NCBI RefSeq assembly: GCF_021166585.1
Contig: NZ_JAJOZE010000001.1
Coordinates: 1-56,061 of the forward strand
Source of the DNA: Metabacillus kandeliae
GTDB taxonomy: Bacteria; Bacillota; Bacilli; Bacillales; Bacillaceae
Direction: 5' to 3'
Length of the DNA: 56,061 nucleotides
Shown: positions 10,523 to 19,800 of the stretch, piece after piece
Numbering within the stretch: the first letter of the stretch is position 1
Layout of the letters: each line of letters begins with the position of its first letter
Notes under the pieces: generated by a model
The model's database searches: none
What the model was told of the DNA's origin: nothing
What the model saw: only the letters and a program-made list of their open reading frames with translations
Made by a program: the position numbers and the translations under genes

Positions 10523-11314
10523 TCAGTTGTCTCCGTCAAACAGCCTGCCGAAGCCGCCAAGAATGCTGCCTTCTTCTTTGGATTGGCCAAAATGCCCAGG
10601 CGCGCTTGCGATAACCCTGTCGGCGAGCCTGCTGAAGGGAAGGCTCTGCACCCATACACTTCCAGGTCCTCTTACCGTTGCGAAGAAAAGACCCTCACCG
10701 CCAAAGAAAGCAGATTTTACTTTGCCGACATACTCAATGCCGTAGTCCACATCTTTCGTCATTGCCACTAAGCAGCCCGTATCAATGCGAAGCGTTTCCC
10801 CTGGTGTTAAATCAACTTTCCGAATCGTCCCGCCTGCATGAAGAAAGGCCAATCCGTCGCCTTCGAGCTTCTGCATGATAAACCCTTCGCCGCCAAAAAA
10901 GCCTGTGCCTAATTTCTTCTGAAAATCTATCCCGACAGAGACCCCTTTTGCTGCACATAGAAAGGCATCTTTTTGGCAGACTACTTTTCCGCCAAGCTGC
11001 TCAAGATCCATAGGAATGATCTTTCCAGGATACGGAGCAGCAAAGGACACATGCTTTTTGCCGGCATGCTTGTTGGTAAAGACCGTCATAAAGAGGCTTT
11101 CTCCTGTAAGAACCCGTTTGCCTGCTCCGACCAGCTTTCCGAAGAAACCGCCCTGATTCCCGCCGTCACCGAAAATGGTTTCCATATCTATGCCGTCTTC
11201 CATCATCATCATGCCGCCTGCTTCAGCTACAACACTTTCCTCAGGATCGAGTTCTATTTCAACGAACTGCATATCATCACCGTAAATTTTGTAATCAATT
11301 TCATGAGCGTTCAT
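10523..11314 (-). CDS. AIM24 / TIGR00266 family protein
   Basis: 263-residue Gly-rich beta-sandwich protein of the TIGR00266/AIM24 family. Characteristic features are [15 protein letters not shown] near the N-terminus and repeated FFGGEGF / FFGGEGLFF segments near residues 145 and 209. No signal peptide or membrane segment. The family is widespread in bacteria without a settled function. The ATG at 11314 is preceded by AGGAGG. It appears monocistronic with its own terminator. Confidence is high for the family and none is claimed for function. Confidence 0.85.
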   Translation of the reverse strand: MNAHEIDYKIYGDDMQFVEIELDPEESVVAEAGGMMMMEDGIDMETIFGDGGNQGGFFGKLVGAGKRVLTGESLFMTVFTNKHAGKKHVSFAAPYPGKIIPMDLEQLGGKVVCQKDAFLCAAKGVSVGIDFQKKLGTGFFGGEGFIMQKLEGDGLAFLHAGGTIRKVDLTPGETLRIDTGCLVAMTKDVDYGIEYVGKVKSAFFGGEGLFFATVRGPGSVWVQSLPFSRLADRVIASAPGHFGQSKEEGSILGGFGRLFDGDN

Positions 11315-11506
11315 TTCTTGTTCCTCCTAAAGAATGATAGATTGCCTTCATTGCCATCAAATAAGTACGGCTGGATAGTTTACTTTGGTTCATCTTTGAT
11401 ATGTATAAACCCAATTTATTATTTCCATTATATTGAAGATTACTCTATCCCATGCTTTCCTCCATCTGATAAAATCTATTTTAGCATGGAAAAAAGGGGA
11501 TGACTT

Positions 11507-12259
11507 ATGGAGTTTTACGGTTCAGAAGCATATGACAAGGAACAATTTTTCCAAGCCTATTTAAACAGGAGGCACAGAAAGGAAAGTCCAAATAAACTGA
11601 TCGAAAATCCCCTGCTGCTTGATCTTCTTGGGACCGGCAATTTAGGCAGTGTGCTTGACCTTGGATGCGGAGATGCCAGTATGGGAAAGCTGCTGCTGGA
11701 TTCGAACAGGTGTGAAAGCTATACAGGAGCAGATGGTTCTGCCAATATGTGCAGAAAAGCTGAAGTGGGTTTAACGGGACTGAATGGAAATATCTGCTGT
11801 TCCAGACTTGAGGATTTTCCTTTTCCAAAAGAAACGTTTCATACAGTGATTTCTCAGCTCGCCCTGCATTATATTGAAAATCTTGATTTGTTATTTCAAA
11901 GAGTTTACCGAACCCTCGCACCTGGAGGCAGATTTGTATTCAGTGTTCAGCATCCATTGCTTACGGCATCTTTTAAAAGTTCTGTAACATCAGGCAGCCG
12001 CACTGACTGGATAGTGGACGACTATTTCATCATTGGAAAACGGACGGAGCCATAGATTGAGGAGAATGTGGTCAAATATCACAGAACAACAGAGGCCTAT
12101 TTCCGCATGCTGAAATAGGCAGGATTTCAAATTTCTGACCTAAGAGAAGGTATGCCTGCAAGGGGAAATTTTGAAGAAGAGGAGGAATATAACCGCAGGA
12201 TGCGCATCCCGCTCTTCCTCCTGTTTTCCTGTATTAAAGATTCATCGAGTAAATGGTGA
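11507..12259 (+). pseudogene. Class I SAM-dependent methyltransferase interrupted by two in-frame TAG codons
   Basis: The first 182 codons encode a methyltransferase domain with SAM motif I VLDLGCGDASMG, GADGSANM, and LAPGGRFVFSVQHP. Translation stops at TAG 12053-12055. The same frame continues without a shift as IEENVVKYHRTTEAYFRMLK, then a second TAG at 12116-12118, then AGFQISDLREGMPARGNFEEE and IPLFLLFSC, to a TGA at 12257. The downstream text is recognisable C-terminal sequence of this family, so both TAGs are point mutations in an otherwise intact gene of about 250 codons. The first probably replaced Trp, the second Gln or Lys. The 3' end overlaps the convergent tspO gene by 26 nt. A truncated 182-residue product could still be made. 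Confidence 0.8.
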
Positions 12260-12698
12260 ATGATAAATAAGTGGCAAAAGCGGTCCATAGAAAATAAGGG
12301 ATGAGCAATAAAGCTGCCGCACGGCTGATTCTGCGTGCTGATAAAATGAGAAGAAAGGCCGTAATGGCAACAATCAGGCAGTCAATGCTTGCGGCCAAAA
12401 GATTCTTTTGGCTGAATTGAAAATAGCTGAACAGCTGATTGCTGATATAATTGACCGCAAAAATCAGCCAAAAGGTTTTCGATTCTTCAGAGAAATTTTT
12501 CTTATAATAAATAATGGCTGCGGCCATTGCGATCAAAGCAAACAGGACAGCCCAAATGATGCCGATAGTACTCCCGGGAGGAGTGAAAGCCGGTTTGTTC
12601 AGGGCATCATACCACTCCCGGTCAACTGGAAACAATAACCCGCTGATGGAAAAAAGAACATAAACTGCGATGAAAACAAAAATGGAGCGAATCAGCAT
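12234..12698 (-). CDS. tspO: TspO/MBR family tryptophan-rich membrane protein
   Basis: 154-residue, five-helix integral membrane protein with family signatures WYDALNKPAFTPPG, NYISNQLFSYFQF and the terminal IPYFLWTAFATYLSF. TspO proteins bind porphyrins and, in Bacillus, have been linked to tetrapyrrole photodegradation. The ATG at 12698 is chosen because AAAGGAG lies just upstream; an upstream in-frame ATG at 12749 would add 17 non-homologous residues. It converges with the interrupted methyltransferase gene. Confidence 0.87.
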   Translation of the reverse strand: MLIRSIFVFIAVYVLFSISGLLFPVDREWYDALNKPAFTPPGSTIGIIWAVLFALIAMAAAIIYYKKNFSEESKTFWLIFAVNYISNQLFSYFQFSQKNLLAASIDCLIVAITAFLLILSARRISRAAALLLIPYFLWTAFATYLSFTIYSMNL

Positions 12699-12836
12699 GA
12701 TAAAAACTCCTTTCTTATGTAATGCATTCTTCTGAAGAATTGTTGCCAAAGCTCATGTGCTTTTCATTGTTCATCAATTTAATTATCACTTTCCAAGCTC
12801 TTTAAAACGTATAGCGGAACATTGGATAATATGACA

Positions 12837-12867
12837 AAGAGGGGCTGATTGGCATCAGTCCCTCTCA
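12837..12867 (-). terminator. Terminator overlapping the yteA stop codon
   Basis: Minus-strand hairpin agagggactgat-gcca-atcagcccctct followed by TTTG. The yteA stop codon at 12855-12857 lies in its loop/arm. Confidence 0.7.
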
Positions 12868-13619
12868 TTATGTTCTGTATATGGTTCTTTTTCATAAGCT
12901 GGCAGATCGCCGAATTCTGTCATGATGCCTTCTTCATCAAGGGCTGCTTCATATTTTTCATGAAGCACACTTGGGTAAACCGTTATTTCTTTTCCAGTAA
13001 TATCTGTTCCGATGAAATTTTCAAAGTCTTCCGTGTACCCAATAGGTTCATCTGCTTCACTGAACATGTCATCATACGTTTTTTGAGGGTATTCAAGGTC
13101 TGAAGGACTGTCAGATGTCCCGAACTCTGCGACTTCCTGGAAAGCATCCTCAGCATCGTATGCTGCTGACTCATCACTGTCATCATCAAAGTCAAACTGG
13201 CCGAATGGGGGCTGTAATACTTCTTCTTCAATTGGCCTGTCATGGGAGACGTTCTGGTTTGGCGAATGCTCCTTGCAGGTAACGGCTGAAGGAACTGCAG
13301 ATAAACGTTCAGGTGGGATTTCCTTTCCGCATACTGCACAGAGTCCATATTTTCCTTCATCAATCGCTTTCAGGGCCCGCTCAATATCGTGAAGCTCTTC
13401 TTCTGCCATCTCATTCAGAGCAAGATCCTTTTCCCGTTCAAATAATTCGGTTGCATCGTCTGCAGGATGGTTATCATAGCTTGAAAGCTCGCCTGTTGAT
13501 TCGTGCGCATAGCCTTCATCCAAACCGAAATGGCCATTTTCTTCAAATCTGGAAAGCAGCTCTTTTTTTTCAGCTTCCAGAATGGTGCGGTATTGGCTCA
13601 GCTGCTGAGGTGTAAGCAA
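12855..13619 (-). CDS. yteA: YteA-family sporulation protein (DksA/TraR-type zinc finger)
   Basis: 254-residue protein. Residues 1-90 form a helical coiled-coil region of DksA type (STGELSSYDNHPADDATELFEREKD). A zinc finger follows with Cys94, Cys97, Cys115 and His118, a C3H variant of the usual C4 finger. The rest is an acidic YteA-specific extension ending GDLPAYEKEPYTE. The TTG start at 13619 has AAGGAGG 8 bases upstream and gives MLTPQQL, matching the YteA N-terminus I recall; in-frame ATGs further upstream lack this. The family is named for sporulation; its precise role is unknown. Confidence 0.88.
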   Translation of the reverse strand: MLTPQQLSQYRTILEAEKKELLSRFEENGHFGLDEGYAHESTGELSSYDNHPADDATELFEREKDLALNEMAEEELHDIERALKAIDEGKYGLCAVCGKEIPPERLSAVPSAVTCKEHSPNQNVSHDRPIEEEVLQPPFGQFDFDDDSDESAAYDAEDAFQEVAEFGTSDSPSDLEYPQKTYDDMFSEADEPIGYTEDFENFIGTDITGKEITVYPSVLHEKYEAALDEEGIMTEFGDLPAYEKEPYTEHNERD

Positions 13620-13698
13620 TCTGGTGCCCTCCTTTATCCTTTTACTCCTCATAGTATGGTCATTCCCGTGCAGAAACATGTCTCCATGAAAGAAAGGC

Positions 13699-13728
13699 AA
13701 AAAAAAGACACAGACTAAAGCCTGTGTC
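13699..13728 (-). terminator. Terminator of menA
   Basis: Minus-strand stem gacacag / ctgtgtc followed by eight T, overlapping the menA stop codon. Confidence 0.88.
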
Positions 13729-14662
13729 AGAGAAGATAGCTGATAAAAACACCGATTGCCAGTAAAAAGCCGAACTGCGTATTCGTTTGAGCTGTAGCCC
13801 GCATGGCAGGCATCATTTCAACCGGTCTTTTTTTGCCTATAAATGACTTGATGGCAGAGATGGATTTCGGAAGGCTTAAAAAGACAAGCAAGCTCCAAAA
13901 TGATGTGATATGAAACAGAATAAATGCAATAACAAGCAGGTAGGAAAGGGTGAAAATGAATGCCAGAAAACGAATGGCATTTTTTTGCCCGAAAAGGATA
14001 GCCAATGTTTTTCTGCCGTTCAGCTTATCTCCGTCATGGTCTCTAATGTTGTTAGCCAAATTGATTGCTCCGATTAAAAGCGAAACCGGAATGGAAATCA
14101 AAAAGGAATCCATTGTAACGGCATCTGTTTGAATAAAAAAGGAAATAAGGATAATGACTACTCCCATTAAGAGTCCTGATGTTAATTCACCGAAAGGCGT
14201 ATAGGCAATCGGGCGGGGACCGCCGGAATAAAAATAGCCTGCTGCCATGCAGAACGTACCGATCAAAGCAATCCACCAGCTTGAAGCAAAGCAGATGTAA
14301 ACGCCTAAAAGAGCTGAAATGCCGAAAAAGATAAAGGCGAGATTCAGAACTGTTGACGGCTTTACACCGTCTCTGACAATAGCGCCGCCGATTCCGACGG
14401 AATCTTTGTTATCGAGACCGCGCTTAAAGTCAAAATACTCATTAAACATGTTTGTAGCTGCTTGTATGAGAAGGGAAGCAAGCAGCATGGCGAGAAACAG
14501 CCATATATGAAAGGATCCTTCCTTCAAAGCCATAACCGTCCCAAGTGTGACGGGAATGAACGCAGCAGTTAGTGTGTGCGGCCGCATCAGCATCCACCAG
14601 ACGCGCCAGTTTTTACCTTGACCTCTGACTCCTGAATCAGATGTTTGTGTATCAGGATGCAT
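13727..14662 (-). CDS. menA: 1,4-dihydroxy-2-naphthoate polyprenyltransferase MenA
   Basis: Attaches the polyprenyl chain to DHNA, giving demethylmenaquinone at the cytoplasmic membrane. The 311-residue UbiA-superfamily protein has about nine hydrophobic helices. The two Asp-rich prenyl-diphosphate motifs are NEYFDFKRGLDNKD and NNIRDHDGDKLNGRKTL. The ATG at 14662 has AAAGGAGAG upstream; an earlier in-frame ATG at 14704 lacks this. It is divergent from menFDHBEC and has its own sigma-A promoter. Confidence 0.94.
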   Translation of the reverse strand: MHPDTQTSDSGVRGQGKNWRVWWMLMRPHTLTAAFIPVTLGTVMALKEGSFHIWLFLAMLLASLLIQAATNMFNEYFDFKRGLDNKDSVGIGGAIVRDGVKPSTVLNLAFIFFGISALLGVYICFASSWWIALIGTFCMAAGYFYSGGPRPIAYTPFGELTSGLLMGVVIILISFFIQTDAVTMDSFLISIPVSLLIGAINLANNIRDHDGDKLNGRKTLAILFGQKNAIRFLAFIFTLSYLLVIAFILFHITSFWSLLVFLSLPKSISAIKSFIGKKRPVEMMPAMRATAQTNTQFGFLLAIGVFISYLL

Positions 14663-14724
14663 GTTTTTCTCTCCTTTAAAGCCTGATAATGGGACAAGCT
14701 GCAATTGCAGACAGCCCCAACAAT

Positions 14725-14753
14725 AGTTTAGGTAATCCAGGGCGCCATGTCAA
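14725..14753 (-). promoter_or_regulatory. Sigma-A promoter of menA
   Basis: Minus strand: -35 TTGACA (14748-14753), 17-bp spacer, -10 TAAACT (14725-14730), about 63 bases upstream of the menA ATG. The -35 is a perfect consensus and the -10 matches 4 of 6. Confidence 0.7.
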
Positions 14754-14806
14754 TGCTCCCAGCCGGTGCCTTCCATTATTTCCTGTTACATTTTAAGCCT
14801 CCTTCA

Positions 14807-14835
14807 TTTCTAATCAGGACAGAAAGCTATATAAT
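14807..14835 (+). promoter_or_regulatory. Candidate sigma-A promoter of the men operon
   Basis: Perfect -10 TATAAT at 14830-14835. The sequence 17 bp upstream (tttcta, 14807-14812) is a weak -35. It is about 100 bases upstream of menF and divergent from the menA promoter. Confidence 0.45.
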
Positions 14836-14933
14836 AAGGTAGTAACCGCATCTCCAATGTCAGTCTATTGACACGTCATTTTGTGAGGTGTATGGTTAAA
14901 AAAGTGATTTTACGGATTTTGGGGGTTTTTCAG

Positions 14934-16343
14934 TTGATACCTACGCTTCAGGATACGTTTAAGCAAACCATACGATCTGCGCTTGAGACGGCTGTTCAAA
15001 CAGATCAACCTGTCCTTGTCAGCCATGTCTCCGAGATAGATCCAATGGGCCCCTTTGCGTTTTTTGCTGCTGGAAAGGAAAATTTTCAGGGAGAACGATT
15101 TTTCTGGAGATCACCGAGCAGCAGGCAGGCTTTTGCCGGATTGGGCATTGCGCACGAGATTGCCTCTGAAGATAAAACGAGCAAGCGTTTTATGGCTGTT
15201 GAAAAGGAATGGAAGCGCTTAACTAAGCTTGTTTTTTATAAAGATGAAAGCAGCAAAAGCAATGCATACGGCCCGCTGCTTCTTGGCGGCTTTTCTTTCG
15301 ATCCATATAAAAACAGCAGGGACGAATGGACTAGCTATAAAGAGGCGAGATTTATTCTGCCAAAATGCATGCTCTCTAAGACGGAAAAAGGGTCTTTTTA
15401 TACCATTAATAAAATTGTTTATAGAGAAGATACATTAGAAGAATGCATTCAGTACTTTGAAGATTATCAATTATATTCAGCTCTAGGTGAATCTTCTAAA
15501 GCAGAACTCCCGCGGCAAATTTCCTGCAAAGAGCATATGAAGGAAGAGTGGCTAGAGGCGATCGTAAAGGCTACGGACGCCATTAAGGAAGGAGAACTGG
15601 ACAAGGTTGTGCTCGCAAGGGATGTAACACTTGTCTTTGATGAGCCTGTTCAGGCGGAAGCTGTTTTGGAACGGCTGATGGAGGAACAGAAAACCTCCTA
15701 TATCTTTGCAATGGAAAATGAAAAGAGCTGTTTTCTAGGAGCTACACCGGAAAGACTTGTTAAAAAGGAAGGGGAAAGCATCCTTTCCACATGCTTAGCC
15801 GGCTCGATCAAAAGAGGGCAGTCAGAAGAGGAAGATATTGTTCTTGGAGAAACGCTCCTTTCAGATAAGAAAAATTTAGAAGAGCACGGCTATGTGGTGC
15901 AAATGATTAAGAGCGCTCTTGAGAACTGCTGCGAAAGTGTTTCTGTGCCGCAAGAGCCCGGCTTGTATAAAACAGAAAGCGTTCAGCATTTATTCACCCC
16001 TGTGGAAGGCAGGATAAAAGAAGGCTGCTCCTTCTTGAATCTTGTGGAAATGCTTCATCCGACGCCTGCTCTTGGCGGTTTGCCGAAGGAGAAGGCGGTA
16101 GAGATGATCCGTGCCATTGAACCGATGGACAGGGGCTGGTATGCAGGACCGATCGGATGGTTTGATGCCGGTGATAACGGTGAGTTTGCCGTTGCGATCC
16201 GTTCAAGTCTGATCAAAGGAAAAGATGCGCATCTTTATGCTGGCTGCGGCATTGTAAGGGATTCAGAGCCTGAAGCAGAATATGCAGAAACAATGATCAA
16301 ACTGAGACCGATGCTTTCCAGCCTGGGAGGGAAGATAGAATGA
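14934..16343 (+). CDS. menF: Isochorismate synthase MenF
   Basis: Converts chorismate to isochorismate, the first step of menaquinone synthesis. The product is about 469 residues with the chorismate-binding C-terminal half: KVVLARDV, FLGATPERLV, STCLAGSIKRG, LFTPVEGRI, HPTPALGGLP and GWYAGPIGW. I chose the TTG at 14934 (MIPTLQDTF) because it follows a GGGGG stretch at normal distance and gives the length of B. subtilis MenF as I recall it. An ATG at 14892 with gaggtg upstream would add 14 residues. The stop overlaps menD by 4 nt (ATGA), so these genes form an operon. Confidence 0.92.
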   Translation: MIPTLQDTFKQTIRSALETAVQTDQPVLVSHVSEIDPMGPFAFFAAGKENFQGERFFWRSPSSRQAFAGLGIAHEIASEDKTSKRFMAVEKEWKRLTKLVFYKDESSKSNAYGPLLLGGFSFDPYKNSRDEWTSYKEARFILPKCMLSKTEKGSFYTINKIVYREDTLEECIQYFEDYQLYSALGESSKAELPRQISCKEHMKEEWLEAIVKATDAIKEGELDKVVLARDVTLVFDEPVQAEAVLERLMEEQKTSYIFAMENEKSCFLGATPERLVKKEGESILSTCLAGSIKRGQSEEEDIVLGETLLSDKKNLEEHGYVVQMIKSALENCCESVSVPQEPGLYKTESVQHLFTPVEGRIKEGCSFLNLVEMLHPTPALGGLPKEKAVEMIRAIEPMDRGWYAGPIGWFDAGDNGEFAVAIRSSLIKGKDAHLYAGCGIVRDSEPEAEYAETMIKLRPMLSSLGGKIE

Positions 16344-18094
16344 GTGCTCCTAATCCGATAACCGAGTATACAGCAGGCTTTGTAGATGAACTATTTCAGC
16401 AGGGGATAACAGAGGCAGTTGTGAGTCCAGGATCAAGATCCACTCCTATGGCCATTCTCCTGTCAGAACATCCCGGCATGAAGGTGCACCTTCAAATCGA
16501 TGAACGCTCTGCCGGGTTTTATGCGCTGGGACTTGCCAAATCAAAAAGGTCTCCTGTCGCATTGCTGTGCACCTCAGGGACAGCAGCAGCGAACTATTTT
16601 CCTGCTGTTATAGAAGCTCATTACAGCAATGTGCCGCTTGTGGTGCTGACAGCTGACAGGCCTCATGAGCTTAGAGATTCCGGTGCACCTCAGGCTATTG
16701 ACCAGCTTCACCTTTACGGAAAATACACAAAGTGGTTTCATGATGCAGCACTGCCGGAAACAGCCGTCAGCATGCAGCAGTATGCGAGAACATTGGCTGC
16801 ACGGGCAGCAGGCTATTCCCGCTCCGTTCCAATGGGGCCGGTGCATCTGAATTTTCCATTCAGAGAGCCGCTGCTTCCTGATTTAAATACAGGAGAGCTT
16901 TGGAAAAACAAATGGAACAGAAGCATGACTACAGTGAAAACTCCTTCTTTGCCGGTTGCTGCAGAGAGCGATATGAAGCGCATTGCAGAATTAGTTTCCA
17001 ATACGGAAAAAGGCGTTATTGTTTGCGGTGCCATACAAAGTGAAGAATTTCACAATCAAGTGGTTCAGCTTGCAGAAAGCACTGGTTTTCCAATATTGGC
17101 CGATCCGCTGTCAAATCTCCGCTCAGGAGCCCACAGCAAAGAAAGCATTGTGGAATGCTATGATTCCATATTGAAGGACCAGGAGCTAAGCAGGCATTTT
17201 CAGCCAGATCTTGTTATCAGGTTTGGCGCTATGCCTGTCTCAAAGCCGCTGTTTTTGCAGCTGAGAGACCATCCTGAAATTCTGCAGATCATCGTGGACA
17301 GAGACGGTGAGTGGCGGGATCCAGCACTTACCGCAACAGAGCTGATTGCAGCTGATGAAGGCGAGTTCTGCAAACACTTAAATGCATTGATGAATGGTCC
17401 AAGCAGGGAAACAGAGTGGCTTGCTGACTGGAAAGAGGCCAATCACGCTTTCAGAAATGCTTTTCGGGAAATGACCGATGAACCGGAATTGTTTGAAGGC
17501 AGGCTTTACTCGCTCCTCGGAGAGCTGATGCCTAATCATTCAAGGCTCATTGTCGGAAACAGCATGCCGATCAGGGATACGGATACGTTCTTTCCTGTTA
17601 CAGAGAAAGAGATCCTCATTTTTGCCAACAGAGGCGCAAACGGCATTGACGGCGTTGTGTCGACCGCGGCCGGTATAGCAGCCGAAAAAGATGAGCCGGC
17701 AGTTTTGGTTATCGGCGATCTGTCATTTTATCATGATATGAATGGCCTCCTTGGGGCTAATTTAAATGGAGTTTCTTTAACAATCCTGCTTGTTAATAAT
17801 GATGGCGGAGGGATTTTTTCCTTTTTGCCTCAATCAAAGGAAGAAAAGCATTTTGAGACGCTTTTCGGGACTCCAACAGGACTGGATTTTAAACATGCAG
17901 CAGCGCTTTACCGTGCAGGCTATCATTTGATTGACAGCTGGGAACACTTAAAACAGGTCTTCCCGGCAGCCCTGAAAGAGCCTGGAATCAGCATTGTGGA
18001 AGTCAGAACAAACCGCCAGACGCGTGTCGGATACCATCGGACTTTGCTTGAAAATGTTTCCCGGGAAATAAAAAGAAGGCTGAAAGATGCATAA
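16340..18094 (+). CDS. menD: SEPHCHC synthase MenD
   Basis: Thiamine-diphosphate enzyme joining isochorismate and 2-oxoglutarate. The 584-residue protein has the three-domain ThDP layout: N-terminal Pyr domain with VVSPGSRSTPM and the cofactor Glu region, central domain, and C-terminal PP domain with GDLSFYHDMNGL and NNDGGG, equivalent to the GDG-x-NN metal/ThDP motif. It overlaps menF by 4 nt and menH by 8 nt. Confidence 0.95.
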   Translation: MSAPNPITEYTAGFVDELFQQGITEAVVSPGSRSTPMAILLSEHPGMKVHLQIDERSAGFYALGLAKSKRSPVALLCTSGTAAANYFPAVIEAHYSNVPLVVLTADRPHELRDSGAPQAIDQLHLYGKYTKWFHDAALPETAVSMQQYARTLAARAAGYSRSVPMGPVHLNFPFREPLLPDLNTGELWKNKWNRSMTTVKTPSLPVAAESDMKRIAELVSNTEKGVIVCGAIQSEEFHNQVVQLAESTGFPILADPLSNLRSGAHSKESIVECYDSILKDQELSRHFQPDLVIRFGAMPVSKPLFLQLRDHPEILQIIVDRDGEWRDPALTATELIAADEGEFCKHLNALMNGPSRETEWLADWKEANHAFRNAFREMTDEPELFEGRLYSLLGELMPNHSRLIVGNSMPIRDTDTFFPVTEKEILIFANRGANGIDGVVSTAAGIAAEKDEPAVLVIGDLSFYHDMNGLLGANLNGVSLTILLVNNDGGGIFSFLPQSKEEKHFETLFGTPTGLDFKHAAALYRAGYHLIDSWEHLKQVFPAALKEPGISIVEVRTNRQTRVGYHRTLLENVSREIKRRLKDA

Positions 18095-18914
18095 AACTGT
18101 CAGAAACAAAGTGCTTTCTGCAGAGGTGTATGGCGAAGGAATGCCGGTTGTTTTGCTGCATGGTTTCACCGGTTCAGCCGGAAGCTGGCTTCCCATTCTT
18201 GATATGCTGCAAGGATATCAGGTAATAGCGGTTGATGTGATCGGCCATGGAAAGTCAGACAGTCCAGAGTGCCTGGCGCCTTATACTATGAAGCACGCTT
18301 CAGAGGAGTTAATGCTGCTTCTTACCTCTATGAAGGTGGACATGCCTGTTTCTGTGCTTGGATATTCAATGGGCGGAAGGCTTGCTCTGTCATTTGCCAT
18401 GCTTTTTCCTGATTTGGTTTCATCACTCATCTTGGAGAGCAGCTCGCCTGGCCTTAAGACAGACGAGGAAAGAAACCAAAGAAGAGAACAGGATCATAAG
18501 CTTGCCGATGAAATTCTGCAGTATGGAATGGAGGCTTTCATCAATAAGTGGGAAAATATTCCCCTTTTTGAGTCGCAGAAAAAGCTGCCTGATGAGATCA
18601 GGAAAAGCATCAGGGAAGAGCGTCTTAGAAATAAGCCGGCAGGTCTCGCATACAGCCTCAAAGGGATGGGGACAGGTGCACAGCCGTCTTGGTGGGACAG
18701 ACTTTCCTCCTTTCCTAAAGATGTTCTGCTCATTACAGGCGAATGGGATTCGAAGTTTTGCGGCATCAATAAGGAAATGCAGGCGCTTTTTCCTAAGGCA
18801 GTGCTAAAGCAGGTGAGAGAGGCTGGACATGCAATTCATGTAGAACAGCCTCGATTTTTTGGTAAAATAGTAAGTGAGTTTTTAAAAAATATGGAACAGG
18901 GGGACTTTCAATGA
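18087..18914 (+). CDS. menH: SHCHC synthase MenH (alpha/beta hydrolase)
   Basis: Eliminates pyruvate from SEPHCHC. The 275-residue alpha/beta hydrolase has nucleophile Ser94 in [10 protein letters not shown], oxyanion region [11 protein letters not shown] and catalytic His in [11 protein letters not shown]. It is encoded between menD and menB with overlaps of 8 and 4 nt, the conserved position of this gene (ytxM in B. subtilis). Confidence 0.93.
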   Translation: MHKTVRNKVLSAEVYGEGMPVVLLHGFTGSAGSWLPILDMLQGYQVIAVDVIGHGKSDSPECLAPYTMKHASEELMLLLTSMKVDMPVSVLGYSMGGRLALSFAMLFPDLVSSLILESSSPGLKTDEERNQRREQDHKLADEILQYGMEAFINKWENIPLFESQKKLPDEIRKSIREERLRNKPAGLAYSLKGMGTGAQPSWWDRLSSFPKDVLLITGEWDSKFCGINKEMQALFPKAVLKQVREAGHAIHVEQPRFFGKIVSEFLKNMEQGDFQ

Positions 18915-19729
18915 GTTTTGATTGGGTTTCAGAGCGCGTGTATGAAGATATTTTATATGAAACTTACAATGGCATTGCGAAAATTACGATCAACAGACCT
19001 GAAGTACATAATGCATTCAGGCCGAAGACAGTTATGGAATTGATCGATGCTTTTGCTTATGCAAGAGACGATTCTAACGTCGGCGTTATTATTTTAACTG
19101 GTGCAGGCGAAAAAGCCTTCTGTTCAGGCGGAGATCAAAAAGTCCGCGGCCATGGAGGCTATGTGGGCGAGGATAATATCCCGCGCCTGAATGTCCTGGA
19201 TCTTCAGCGCTTAATCCGCGTGATTCCGAAGCCGGTCATCGCGATGGTGGCAGGCTATGCGATCGGCGGAGGCCACGTATTGCACGTTGTTTGTGACCTG
19301 ACAATTGCAGCAGATAATGCTGTATTTGGACAAACAGGACCGAAAGTGGGCAGCTTTGATGCCGGCTACGGTTCAGGCTACCTGGCACGCATAGTAGGAC
19401 ATAAAAAAGCCCGTGAAATCTGGTATTTGTGCCGCCAGTACAGTGCACAGGATGCACTCGATATGGGTCTGGTCAATACGGTTGTGCCGCTTGCTGAACT
19501 TGAAAAAGAAACTGTTCAATGGTGCGAAGAAATTCTTGAAAAGAGTCCGACTGCCATCCGTTTCCTTAAAGCAGCAATGAATGCAGACACTGACGGCCTT
19601 GCTGGCCTGCAGCAGTTTGCTGGAGATGCTACATTGCTTTATTATACGACTGATGAAGCGAAGGAAGGCCGCGATTCGTTTAAAGAAAAACGCAGTCCGG
19701 ACTTTAAGCAGTTCCCTCGTTTCCCTTAA
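18911..19729 (+). CDS. menB: 1,4-dihydroxy-2-naphthoyl-CoA synthase MenB
   Basis: Crotonase-fold ring-closing enzyme. The 272 residues include [13 protein letters not shown], the oxyanion loop [30 protein letters not shown] and [20 protein letters not shown]. The Gly in QTGPKVG, where actinobacterial enzymes have an Asp, corresponds to the bicarbonate-dependent type I form as I recall the classification. The ATG overlaps the menH stop by 4 nt. A hairpin downstream may attenuate transcription into menE. Confidence 0.96.
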   Translation: MSFDWVSERVYEDILYETYNGIAKITINRPEVHNAFRPKTVMELIDAFAYARDDSNVGVIILTGAGEKAFCSGGDQKVRGHGGYVGEDNIPRLNVLDLQRLIRVIPKPVIAMVAGYAIGGGHVLHVVCDLTIAADNAVFGQTGPKVGSFDAGYGSGYLARIVGHKKAREIWYLCRQYSAQDALDMGLVNTVVPLAELEKETVQWCEEILEKSPTAIRFLKAAMNADTDGLAGLQQFAGDATLLYYTTDEAKEGRDSFKEKRSPDFKQFPRFP

Positions 19730-19738
19730 TTTTTAGCA

Positions 19739-19770
19739 GACAGCTTGGCGGATTCCGCCAGGCTGTTTTT
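19739..19770 (+). terminator. Hairpin between menB and menE (terminator or attenuator)
   Basis: Near-perfect stem acagcttggcgga / tccgccaggctgt with a minimal loop, followed by five T. It lies between menB and menE, so menEC probably depend on read-through or a separate weak promoter. Confidence 0.75.
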
Positions 19771-19800
19771 CGCACTATACAGGAATAAGAGGTGAAAGCA

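Noticed and set aside
10973-11503. 176-codon plus-strand frame opposite the AIM24-family gene
   Set aside because: Antisense to a recognisable gene for most of its length, no homology recognised and no ribosome binding site.
11507-12259. Pyrrolysine or other amber recoding of the methyltransferase
   Set aside because: The gene family is not a methylamine methyltransferase, the changes fit simple Trp and Gln/Lys nonsense mutations, and nothing in the window supports recoding.
12983-13363. 126-codon minus-strand frame inside yteA in another frame
   Set aside because: Low-complexity Met/Gln/Ser-rich translation of the acidic region of yteA.
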